A DNA stretch of 15,206 bases. It comes from Firmicutes bacterium UBA2595. GTDB taxonomy: Bacteria; Bacillota; Thermincolia; Thermincolales; UBA2595. Position numbers and translations under genes: made by a program. Below the pieces are notes generated by a model. It had not been told where the DNA came from, did no database searches, and saw only the letters and a list, made by a program, of their open reading frames with translations. Of the stretch, positions 7,368 through 14,333 are shown in pieces. The stretch's first letter is position 1, and the number at the start of each line of letters is the position of its first letter. The stretch is from NCBI GenBank assembly GCA_002339745.1, contig DDKP01000171.1, positions 4,229 to 19,434 on the forward strand. The letters are read 5' to 3'.

Positions 7368-9329
7368 TTAAATCTTAAACCCTTTAACCATAGTACGCAG
7401 TTCATGAGCCATTTGTGAGAGGTGCTCTGCCGCCTGAGCAATCTCTTTAGTTGAGGCCGCCATTTCTTCCACCGAAGACGAAATGTTCTCCGCGTGATTG
7501 GCACTGTCCCTGGTCAACTTAGCAATCGACTCTATTGAAGTCATAGCGGTATCGCTTCCAGCCGCCATCTCTTCTGTGGAGGCTGTGTTCTCTTCCGTTA
7601 CGGCAGCCACGTTGTCAATAGCCGTGATTACCTCTGCACTGCTTTCATTCATTTTCTTGGCTGCACTGGATATCTTCTGGATTTGCTGGAGAGTCTGTTC
7701 AACAGTCTTCATAATTTCTCCCAAAGCGGCGCCAGCATCATGAGCCAGCCGCACACCCTCCTCAACTTCCCTTGTGCCCTGCTCCATGGCTGCCACTGCT
7801 TTATCAGTGCCTTTTTGGATATTGTTGATCAGGTCAGCTATTTCCTTGGTAGCCTTGCCGCTTCTTTCCGCCAGTTTTCTAACTTCGTCAGCCACAACAG
7901 CAAACCCCTTGCCGTGTTCGCCGGCCCTGGCGGCTTCAATTGCAGCGTTCAGAGCCAGGAGATTTGTCTGTTCCGCGATATCATCAATTACCTGGATAAT
8001 CTCACCTATTTTTTGGGAATGATCTCCCAGTTCCTTTATCCTGACCGCCGAGTCGTAAACAGTGTTCTTAATCCTCTCCATTCCCGAGATAGTTGACTCA
8101 ACGGCCGATTCACCTTTCCCAGCCACCATGGCCGCCTCATTAGCGGCATCTAATACTGATTGGGCATTGGTAGCTACATCCTGAATGGCATTGGCCATTT
8201 CTCCTATAGCATACGAGGTCTGGTTGACGTTATGAGCCTGTTCCTGCGCCCCGCGGGCAATCTGGTTGATGGCGGCAGTAAACTGGCCCATAATTTCTCT
8301 GGTTTCGTCTACCGCGCTGAGCTTATCATTGGTGCTCTTGACCATCTCCTCAATCGACACTGCAACCGCCTGGCTTGAGTTGGCAACTTCATCAGCGTTA
8401 CCGGATAATCTGTCGCTGGTATCAGTAACCCTATCAACAGATTGGGCAATCATCCCAACCATTTGGTGAATCTTTTCAATAAAAGTGTTAAACATACGTG
8501 CCAGCATTCCTAACTCATCGTCTGACAGCACTCTAAGCCGGTTGGTAAGGTCCGCTTCCCCTGAAGCCAGGTTTTCAGCCGCCTGTAGAATTTTCTTGAG
8601 GGGCGAACCGACTATAACCCTGGTCACAACCAGCAGTATTATGGTTATAAGAACCAGTATACCCGCCTCTGCTATTAGAGTCTTTTTTTGTTGAGCCGCA
8701 ATTTTGGCCTCTGCCGTCTGGATGGAAATGGCTACACGGTAGGCGCCCCAGTGTTCACCGTCAATATATATAGGGTAGGACATGTCCCACATGACTTCAC
8801 CCGTGTCACGGTGGTATACCTGTTTCAGCGGTTCTTTCGTAGTTGCGGCGGCAGCTCCAGTTTTATCATTGAAAATACGCTTGGTCCGCTCCTTATACTT
8901 GGTATTATGGGTCGGCAGGTACCCGTTTTTGGCAGGGTCACTGGAATAAGCTACGGGAATAGAAAAAACTACGTCATCATCCACCAAGAAAGAATCAACA
9001 TACTTCTGCCAGTATTGGTCCGTATAAGTATCAAATGCCGAACTGTATTTTTTCAGTTTTGGGTCAGCATTGTCAGCTATTAATTTATAGTTGCGGTCAA
9101 AAAGTTGTTCCTTTGTAATATGACCGTTCCGGATATCATTCTCTATCATCGCCTGTAAACCTAATGCTGCTGCCTTGGCCAGTCCCATACCTTTGGCCTC
9201 CAGGTCTTTCTCGATCCTCGCCCTGACCTGTTTGAACTGGTACCACGTGTAAATTCCCATCAGCAGGCCCAGGCAGATAAACAAGCTCACAGTTAGTTTA
9301 AAATACAAGCTTTTAGTAATTTTTACCAT
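7368..9329 (-). CDS. Methyl-accepting chemotaxis protein with extracytoplasmic Cache-like sensor
   Basis: A 653-residue transmembrane chemoreceptor that controls CheA. Membrane segment 1 is at about 10-28 and segment 2 at about 217-241. The roughly 185 residues between them form the external sensor. It contains DVVFSIPVAYSSDPAKNGYLPTHN-type text (about 119-142), then IFND (152-155) and YPIYIDGEHWGAYRVAIS (185-202). This is a Cache-like pattern found in many anaerobe receptors, but the ligand is unknown. A HAMP domain follows (about 242-295). The methylation helices surround the highly conserved hairpin tip EQTNLLALNAAIEAARAGE at 453-471, with GKGFAVVADEVRKLAERS after it. There is no C-terminal CheR-tethering pentapeptide. 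The start ATG is preceded by AAAGGGG and GAGG. It sits between the L,D-transpeptidase and the hydrogenase operon, divergent from the latter. Confidence 0.95.
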   Translation of the reverse strand: MVKITKSLYFKLTVSLFICLGLLMGIYTWYQFKQVRARIEKDLEAKGMGLAKAAALGLQAMIENDIRNGHITKEQLFDRNYKLIADNADPKLKKYSSAFDTYTDQYWQKYVDSFLVDDDVVFSIPVAYSSDPAKNGYLPTHNTKYKERTKRIFNDKTGAAAATTKEPLKQVYHRDTGEVMWDMSYPIYIDGEHWGAYRVAISIQTAEAKIAAQQKKTLIAEAGILVLITIILLVVTRVIVGSPLKKILQAAENLASGEADLTNRLRVLSDDELGMLARMFNTFIEKIHQMVGMIAQSVDRVTDTSDRLSGNADEVANSSQAVAVSIEEMVKSTNDKLSAVDETREIMGQFTAAINQIARGAQEQAHNVNQTSYAIGEMANAIQDVATNAQSVLDAANEAAMVAGKGESAVESTISGMERIKNTVYDSAVRIKELGDHSQKIGEIIQVIDDIAEQTNLLALNAAIEAARAGEHGKGFAVVADEVRKLAERSGKATKEIADLINNIQKGTDKAVAAMEQGTREVEEGVRLAHDAGAALGEIMKTVEQTLQQIQKISSAAKKMNESSAEVITAIDNVAAVTEENTASTEEMAAGSDTAMTSIESIAKLTRDSANHAENISSSVEEMAASTKEIAQAAEHLSQMAHELRTMVKGFKI

Positions 9330-9665
9330 ACCTCAATCCCCTTTCAATTAAAGCGCTCAATATTCGAGTCAGGGCGCATAGGTTTATTAATCCGAAATAG
9401 TATAACAACGCCCAATAGTTTAAGACTCTTTCTCCAAAATTTGTTACAATCGAATGATTTGCTACCTAAATTTCGACATGCTGTGACATTTTCCTTCAAA
9501 AGATAGGAAAAAACTTCTATTTGAACGAAACTTGAAGTGATAAAAAAATTTTTTACTAATGTTGAAAAATGTAAAAAGCAGGCAGGTTTTTCCTTTTCTA
9601 TGTCGAATGCTTGTAAATAAAATAGTAAAAGGCAGGTGTTTTAAAAACTTTTTTAATTTTACATT
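9330..9665. other. AT-rich intergenic region between divergent chemoreceptor and hydrogenase operon
   Basis: About 336 nt before the first strong ribosome binding site carry no credible gene. The region must hold the rightward hydrogenase promoter and the leftward receptor promoter. It is markedly AT-rich, with several A- and T-tracts (for example around 9541-9556 and 9590-9660). One possible rightward promoter is TTGAAG (9532-9537) with TACTAA (9554-9559) at 16-nt spacing, but the match is weak. TTGAA also repeats at 9521 and 9532. I see no sigma-54 or clear Rex/Fnr palindrome. A short direct repeat is annotated separately. Confidence 0.6.
9571..9640 (+). repeat. Direct repeat AGGCAGGT, exactly 50 nt apart, upstream of hydrogenase operon
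   Basis: AGGCAGGT occurs at 9580-9587 and again at 9630-9637. Each copy is preceded by GTAAAA within a few bases and followed by a T-rich run. The 50-nt offset is close to five helical turns, so both would face the same side of the DNA. They could be a pair of regulator half-sites or a chance duplication in A/T-tract sequence. Confidence 0.3.
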
Positions 9666-9684
9666 GGAGGGAGCGATGAGGAGG
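9666..9684 (+). promoter_or_regulatory. Tandem ribosome binding sites at the start of the hydrogenase operon
   Basis: GGAGGGAG at about 9666-9673 is ideally spaced for an ATG at 9676 that opens only a 21-codon frame ending at 9741. AGGAGG at 9679-9684 lies a single base before the ATG at 9686 that opens the long HdrA/MvhD-like frame. The true start of the long gene is nevertheless 9686, because the residues from there match the HdrA N-terminus and no other in-frame start is near. Confidence 0.45.
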
Positions 9685-9685
9685 A

Positions 9686-11275
9686 ATGAAGATCGGTCTG
9701 TTTTTTTCCAGGTCGGACGGGGTAACGGACAGGGTAATTAATATTAACTATCTGGCAGAATATTTCAGCCGTGACTATTATACATTCATCGTAGATGACT
9801 TCTTTAAAACCGCCGGCCTTAAGGCAATTCTTTCGGAAGTCGGCAAGAATTCGTTCGATGCGGTTGTTTTAGCAGGGGATTCCCCCCTGAATTACCGGAA
9901 CCAGAAAAGCGCATGGTTCATCATTGAACAGATTGAAGCCATGGGTATCAACTCCAACAAAATAGGGTTCGCCAACATCAAGGAACAAGTTGCCCTAGCC
10001 CATCCCGGCAACCCCGAGAAAGCCACGGAAAAAGCCAGAACTCTGGTGGAGGTGGCCATTGAAAAAGTTAAATCCGCGCATCCTGTCAAAACCCGGGAGA
10101 TTGCGCCCCATCCAGCGGTGGCCGTCATCGGGGCAACACCTGGCAGCATGCTCGCTGCCCAGCGCCTCCTGGACAGGGATTTTAAAGTCTATATAATTGA
10201 CAAAGCCGGCCAATACCGTAATTTTTCAGATAATAAAAACCGGGACAAAATTACTTCGGTAATAACATTTGTCGAAATGCATCCCAATACCCGGTTCTTG
10301 TTTAATGCGCAGATCGACGATGTCTCCGGCTATGCAGGACATTTTAATATCAGTGTAACGACAGATAACCAAACAGAGAACCTCACGGTGGGCGCTATCA
10401 TCCTGGCCAATACCGCAGACCTTGATTTCACAAGAGAAATCAGGCCCCTGGTGCATATCGACATCAATGAAGACGGCCTGTTCAAACCCGTTAATCAGGA
10501 TACCTTAAAGGTCTTTACCAATGAAGAAGGCATTTTCCTGCTGCCGGACGACGAAAGCCAGGAGCTTGCCCAAATAGTCGCCCTCGGTGACTCGGTAGCA
10601 TTTGCTGCTACTTCTCTCCTGGAAAAGAGAGAAATCCGTCACAAGATAGAGGTTTCCGAAATCGATGAAGAACTGTGCAGCGGCTGCGGCACTTGTGTGA
10701 AGACCTGTATGTTCAGGGCCTCCCGCATAGACCCAATAAAGAGGGTTTCAGTCATTGACGAACAGCGCTGCAAGGGATGTGGTAACTGTGTAACCTCTTG
10801 CCCCACCGGGGCCCGGGACCTTCTCGCTTATCCCCAGAGATATTTGACCAAAGCCATTGAATTGTTAGCCAAATCAGGTGACAACAGTGACCCCAAAGTC
10901 CTTGCTTTTATCTGCGAGGGGTGTGGCTATACCGCCATGGACCTGGCCGGGATTACCGGAATCGAATACAATGTCAATATAATGCCTCTCGGCATAAGGT
11001 GCGGCGGTAACATTGATACCCAGCTGATCCTCCAGGCATATAAACAGGGTTTTCATGGAGTGGTCATCTGTAAATGTCCTGATGGAGACTGCCGTAATAT
11101 AGTGGGTAATACCGACCTTGACCGCCGGGCCAACCTTTTCCGGGAAATTCTCAGAAGCAGGGGCATCAACTCGGAGAACCTGCGCATCGTCGAAGGCCTT
11201 AGGAAAGGCAATAACAACTGTATTCACTCCGTAATGGAGCTTTTCCATGAAATATCGAATGGAGGTGGGAACTGA
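9686..11275 (+). CDS. HdrA-like / ferredoxin / MvhD fusion, electron-transfer subunit of the [NiFe] hydrogenase
   Basis: A 529-residue iron-sulfur protein likely to carry electrons from the small subunit to an unknown acceptor. Residues 1-130 align by eye with the HdrA N-terminal domain (ends NIKEQVALAHPGNPEKATEKARTLV), but the HdrA cysteines are replaced (FSRSDG, FKTAGL, GDSP). Residues about 144-310 are a reduced flavoprotein-like fold. Its dinucleotide motif is degenerate (VIGATPGS), the HdrA signature DVSGYAGHF survives at 211-219, and the usual inserted domains are missing. Residues 331-372 are a two-[4Fe-4S] ferredoxin (C331, C334, C337, C341; C362, C365, C368, C372). Residues about 405-500 are an MvhD-type [2Fe-2S] domain with C410, C413, C439, C463 and C469. 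The stop overlaps the next start (TGATG). The cysteine clusters are seen directly. Loss of flavin is inferred. Confidence 0.88.
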   Translation: MKIGLFFSRSDGVTDRVININYLAEYFSRDYYTFIVDDFFKTAGLKAILSEVGKNSFDAVVLAGDSPLNYRNQKSAWFIIEQIEAMGINSNKIGFANIKEQVALAHPGNPEKATEKARTLVEVAIEKVKSAHPVKTREIAPHPAVAVIGATPGSMLAAQRLLDRDFKVYIIDKAGQYRNFSDNKNRDKITSVITFVEMHPNTRFLFNAQIDDVSGYAGHFNISVTTDNQTENLTVGAIILANTADLDFTREIRPLVHIDINEDGLFKPVNQDTLKVFTNEEGIFLLPDDESQELAQIVALGDSVAFAATSLLEKREIRHKIEVSEIDEELCSGCGTCVKTCMFRASRIDPIKRVSVIDEQRCKGCGNCVTSCPTGARDLLAYPQRYLTKAIELLAKSGDNSDPKVLAFICEGCGYTAMDLAGITGIEYNVNIMPLGIRCGGNIDTQLILQAYKQGFHGVVICKCPDGDCRNIVGNTDLDRRANLFREILRSRGINSENLRIVEGLRKGNNNCIHSVMELFHEISNGGGN

Positions 11276-12183
11276 TGTCAAAAGTGACTGCAGCAACAGT
11301 ATGGCTCCAGGGTTGCTCGGGATGCCACATCTCTCTGCTGGACCTTAATGAAGAACTTCTTGACCTGCTGGCAGTAATAGACCTGAAGGCCTCGCCAATC
11401 CAGGACATAAAGGAAATACCGGAAGTGACCGTTGGAATTGTTGAAGGATGTGTTTCCAACACTCATAATATCCAGGTATTGAAAACAATCAGGGAAAGGT
11501 CCGAAATACTTGTTGCCCTCGGGACATGCGCCAGTTTTGGAGGAATATCGGGGTTGAGAAATATATTATTAAAAGATAAAGTGCTCGAAAGGGCTTACGT
11601 GGAAGCCCCCAGTGTTATAGACGGAAAGGTCCCCGGCTCTCCCAGCATTCCGCGTTTCCTGGGGAGTGTCAAGCCTGTCCATGACATCGTCAAGGTTGAT
11701 TATTACATTCCAGGGTGCCCACCTCTTCCATCTATGATTCGTGATGTGCTGTTCGCCCTGGTCAAGGGAGAAGAACCGGTCCTGCCCAGGAAAAGCCTCT
11801 GTGACGAGTGCGGCCGCCAGCACAAGGAAATGCTTCTTCCTAAAAGAGAGTTCATCACCGACTCGGTAGTTTCAGTAATGGAACTTGAACAAATTGACCC
11901 GGAGAAGTGCTTCCTTGAACAGGGAGTCCTCTGCATGGGCCCGGCAACCAGAGAAGGTTGTCATGCCCGGTGCCTGAAGGGGAATATGCCGTGCCGCGGC
12001 TGTATGGGCCCTACCCCGGGAGCCATGGAACAGGGAGCAAAAATTGTCAATGCCTTGGCATCGGTTTTGCCCGCCGGTGGGCTAATGTTTATGGAAGATA
12101 TTGTCGGTACAGGATACCGTTACTCTTTACCCGTCTCTATAGTACCAGCTAATCTGCAGAAAGGGGATGGCGAGGATGAGTAG
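11275..12183 (+). CDS. [NiFe] hydrogenase small subunit, MvhG-like (three Fe-S clusters, cytoplasmic)
   Basis: A 302-residue electron-transfer subunit that pairs with the large subunit. Proximal-cluster ligands are C14 and C17 (LQGCSGCHIS), C85 (GTCASFGG) and C148 (PGCPP). Eight further cysteines (C176, C179, C212, C220, C229, C233, C240, C243, including PCRGCMGP) can hold two more clusters. This resembles group 3 MvhG/FrhG-type subunits and differs from the short one-cluster HoxY. There is no twin-arginine signal peptide, so the enzyme stays in the cytoplasm. The ATG overlaps the stop of the HdrA/MvhD-like gene by one base, with GGAGGTGGGA upstream. Its end overlaps the large subunit start. 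The gene is intact and translationally coupled at both ends. Confidence 0.94.
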   Translation: MSKVTAATVWLQGCSGCHISLLDLNEELLDLLAVIDLKASPIQDIKEIPEVTVGIVEGCVSNTHNIQVLKTIRERSEILVALGTCASFGGISGLRNILLKDKVLERAYVEAPSVIDGKVPGSPSIPRFLGSVKPVHDIVKVDYYIPGCPPLPSMIRDVLFALVKGEEPVLPRKSLCDECGRQHKEMLLPKREFITDSVVSVMELEQIDPEKCFLEQGVLCMGPATREGCHARCLKGNMPCRGCMGPTPGAMEQGAKIVNALASVLPAGGLMFMEDIVGTGYRYSLPVSIVPANLQKGDGEDE

Positions 12184-13600
12184 GACTATCACTATTGACC
12201 CGGTGACCAAGGTAGAAGGTCACGGAAAAGTTACCATTCATTTCGACGAGAATGGCAATGTGGCCGAATCCCATTTTCACATCCAGGAATTCCGCGGTTT
12301 CGAAAAGTTCTGCGAAGGGCGGATGGTGTGGGAAATGCCTGTCATCACCACCCGGATCTGCGGCATTTGCCCGGTCAGCCACCACCTGGCATCAGCTAAG
12401 GCCTGTGATGACCTCTTCGGGGTCGACATTCCCCCGGCAGCCAAAAAACTTAGAGAATTGATGCATATGTCCCAGATAATCCACTCCCATGCCCTGCACT
12501 TCTTTTACCTTGCTGCACCGGATCTGCTTTTTGGCCTTGATGCCACACCGGAACAAAGAAACGTAATAGGTATCATCAATGCAAATCCGGACCTGGGCAA
12601 AAAAGCCATCCGTCTTCGCCAGATTGGACAGGCCTCTATTGAAAAAGTCGGCGGCCGTTCAATTCATCCTGTCTCCGCCATCCCCGGCGGTATGAGCAAA
12701 CACCTTGCTCACGAGGACCGCCATATAATGCTCAAAGAGATGGATGAAGGTCTCGGGCTTGTCAAACTGGCCCTTGCCGCCGTAAAGGAAGTCAATTACA
12801 AGTACCGGGAACTGATTCCCCGATTTGCTTCATTCAAGACCAAGTATATGGGTCTGGTCAAGGACGGAGCCCTGGAACTCTATGACGGGCAACTGCGGAT
12901 AAAAGACGAAAACGGAAATTTAATTGAGGAATTCAAACCCAGAGACTACCTCAACCATATCGCAGAACATACGGAAAGTTGGAGTTACCTGAAATTCCCC
13001 TTTTATAAAAAGTCCGGCTGGCCAGACGGGGTATACAGGGTCGCTCCTCTCGCCAGGCTGAACGTAGCTGACCGGATCTCCACCCCTCTCGCCAATGCCG
13101 AGTTGTTAGAGTTTAAGCAATTAGGCGGGGGGCAGCCGGTCCAGGACAGTCTATACTACCACTATGCACGGGTAATCGAACTTATTTACGCGATTGAAAG
13201 GGCGAAGGAACTCCTGTCAGATGATGATATTGTCAGTAAGGAAGTCAGGGCGCCCGTCAGCAGGGGAGCAGGTCAGGGGGTAGGCGTGGTTGAAGCTCCC
13301 AGAGGTACCTTGATTCACCACTACGAAGCAGATGACCTGGGTAAGCTGGAGAAGGTTAATATTATAGTTTCCACTGCCCATAATTATGCTTCCATGGATC
13401 GAGCTGTTAATGAAGTGGCCAAATTGGTGTTGAAAAACAATAGAGTAGATGAAACTCTACTCAACCAGGTGGAAATGGCCATCAGGTGTTACGACCCGTG
13501 TCTGTCCTGCGCGACACATCAAATCGGTAAAATGCCGCTGGAAATCCAGATTATTAAAGCCAACGGCGAAATTGCCTGTACGATTAGGAGGGGAGAGTAA
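12176..13600 (+). CDS. [NiFe] hydrogenase large (catalytic) subunit, group 3
   Basis: Holds the Ni-Fe(CN)2CO centre that splits or makes H2. It is 474 residues from the chosen ATG. The L1 motif TRICGICPVSHH gives C62 and C65, and the L2 motif YDPCLSCATH gives C442 and C445, so all four metal cysteines are present. After H448 a 26-residue tail (starting QIGKMPLE) should be removed by a maturation endopeptidase. The segments WSYLKFPF and YRVAPLARLNVADRISTPLA look like HoxH-type group 3 subunits. I chose 12176 because MSRTITIDPVTKVEGHGK matches the family N-terminus and AAGGGG lies 9 nt upstream. An in-frame ATG at 12167 would add three residues but has no spacing to the site. It overlaps the small subunit by 8 nt. 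Group 3c versus 3d cannot be settled by eye. Confidence 0.95.
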   Translation: MSRTITIDPVTKVEGHGKVTIHFDENGNVAESHFHIQEFRGFEKFCEGRMVWEMPVITTRICGICPVSHHLASAKACDDLFGVDIPPAAKKLRELMHMSQIIHSHALHFFYLAAPDLLFGLDATPEQRNVIGIINANPDLGKKAIRLRQIGQASIEKVGGRSIHPVSAIPGGMSKHLAHEDRHIMLKEMDEGLGLVKLALAAVKEVNYKYRELIPRFASFKTKYMGLVKDGALELYDGQLRIKDENGNLIEEFKPRDYLNHIAEHTESWSYLKFPFYKKSGWPDGVYRVAPLARLNVADRISTPLANAELLEFKQLGGGQPVQDSLYYHYARVIELIYAIERAKELLSDDDIVSKEVRAPVSRGAGQGVGVVEAPRGTLIHHYEADDLGKLEKVNIIVSTAHNYASMDRAVNEVAKLVLKNNRVDETLLNQVEMAIRCYDPCLSCATHQIGKMPLEIQIIKANGEIACTIRRGE

Positions 13601-13842
13601 TGGATGTCTCAAATGCGGTTCAGGAGATCAAAAAGGACCTGGAATCGACTTTCGGGAACACCCTGGCCGCTTCTATCATAGGTATCGCCAGGACGAAAGC
13701 AGGTGCGCCGCTAATCGGAATGAACAGGCAGAACTTTCTTGACCTGATTGACGCCATTTGTGCGGACAACCGTGTCCAGAGTATGCTGGGAGCCGCCGGT
13801 TCGAGGGAGCGTTCAGTCAGGTGGAAAAAGCTCGTCGATTAG
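13600..13842 (+). CDS. Small protein of unknown function, last gene of the hydrogenase operon
   Basis: An 80-residue protein I do not recognise. Its ATG overlaps the large-subunit stop (TAATG) and GGAGGGGAG lies just upstream, so it is translationally coupled and very likely real. The sequence is soluble, without cysteines, signal peptide or membrane segment. An N-terminal helix-like part (VQEIKKDLESTFG) leads into a hydrophobic stretch (LAASIIGIARTKAGAPLIGM). A helix-like segment then follows (FLDLIDAICADNRVQSML) and a basic tail (SRERSVRWKKLVD). Co-expression suggests an accessory, assembly or regulatory role for this hydrogenase, but that is only context. Its last 30 nt overlap the end of the oppositely oriented maturation protease gene. 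Confidence 0.75.
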   Translation: MDVSNAVQEIKKDLESTFGNTLAASIIGIARTKAGAPLIGMNRQNFLDLIDAICADNRVQSMLGAAGSRERSVRWKKLVD

Positions 13843-14283
13843 CTTGTCAACGGCTTGAATGGCTTCGCCGGCATTTTTAACTGCTTCGGGGGTCAGTCCC
13901 TCCCCCACCTCATAGGACATTCCCCTTACTGCTAACAGGTAAGCCCGGGGCACAAACCCGAAAATCCAGCCGGTAAGTGACAGGATGTCGTTAACCGAAC
14001 CAATGTGGGAAGTGAACGGGTGAGACTCCGGTTCGGGAAATACTTCTTCCAGCCTGAAAGTCTCCGGGCCGTTTTTGGCATCTGCATCAATAAAAAGAAT
14101 AAACTGGTATCTGGAAAATACCTCACAATGAATAACATCAAGCTGGTGGACTGTTATAAAATCCACCAGCTTTTTTTTCTCCCCGTTCAATTTTTCCTGC
14201 AGTATACTGACACAGTATTGTCCTATATTATCATCCTGTCTTATAGGGTTACCTATTCCAACTAAAAGTAATTTCTGTCTCAT
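13813..14283 (-). CDS. Hydrogenase maturation protease (HycI/HoxW family)
   Basis: A 156-residue endopeptidase that removes the C-terminal tail of a [NiFe] large subunit after nickel insertion. The family start LLLVGIGNPIRQDDNIG is seen with the nickel-sensing acidic residue D17 (or D18). A second acid lies in FIDADA (D66/D68) and a histidine in the SHPFTSHIGS segment (H88/H93). These correspond to the three metal ligands known in E. coli HybD. Its likely substrate is the adjacent large subunit, which has a cleavable 26-residue tail. The ATG at 14283 has a GGAGG site about 8 nt upstream. It lies 50 nt downstream of cheX on the same strand and may be co-transcribed with cheB-cheX. It is antisense to the hydrogenase operon's end: the stop codons overlap, and the operon's terminator is embedded in residues 36-48. 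Confidence 0.92.
   Translation of the reverse strand: MRQKLLLVGIGNPIRQDDNIGQYCVSILQEKLNGEKKKLVDFITVHQLDVIHCEVFSRYQFILFIDADAKNGPETFRLEEVFPEPESHPFTSHIGSVNDILSLTGWIFGFVPRAYLLAVRGMSYEVGEGLTPEAVKNAGEAIQAVDKLIDELFPPD
14140..14178 (+). terminator. Strong intrinsic terminator for the hydrogenase operon, inside the protease gene
   Basis: AAGCTGGTGGA (14140-14150) pairs perfectly with TCCACCAGCTT (14162-14172), an 11-bp stem with an 11-nt loop, and the stem runs into eight T (14171-14178). This is a textbook Rho-independent terminator on the plus strand, about 300 nt beyond the last hydrogenase-operon gene. On the minus strand the hairpin is followed by GATGTTATTC, not a T-run, so it should not terminate the protease mRNA. 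The bases also code for protease residues about 36-48. Confidence 0.85.
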
Positions 14284-14333
14284 AAAATTTTTCCTCCCGG
14301 TTATCTATCGTTGAACTTCCACATCCAGGAGTA

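Noticed and set aside
9559..9741. Plus-strand 60-codon open frame upstream of the HdrA/MvhD-like gene
   Set aside because: The beginning lies in AT-rich non-coding DNA with no ribosome site, and the end overlaps the start of a convincing gene in another frame. Only its last 21 codons have a start signal, which is discussed as a finding.
10874..11296. Minus-strand 140-codon open frame opposite the MvhD part
   Set aside because: It is antisense to the cysteine-rich MvhD domain and to the small-subunit start, with no independent support.
12167..12175. Earlier ATG start for the hydrogenase large subunit
   Set aside because: The ribosome site would touch the start codon. The ATG at 12176 is well spaced and gives the family-typical N-terminus. 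The difference is only three residues.
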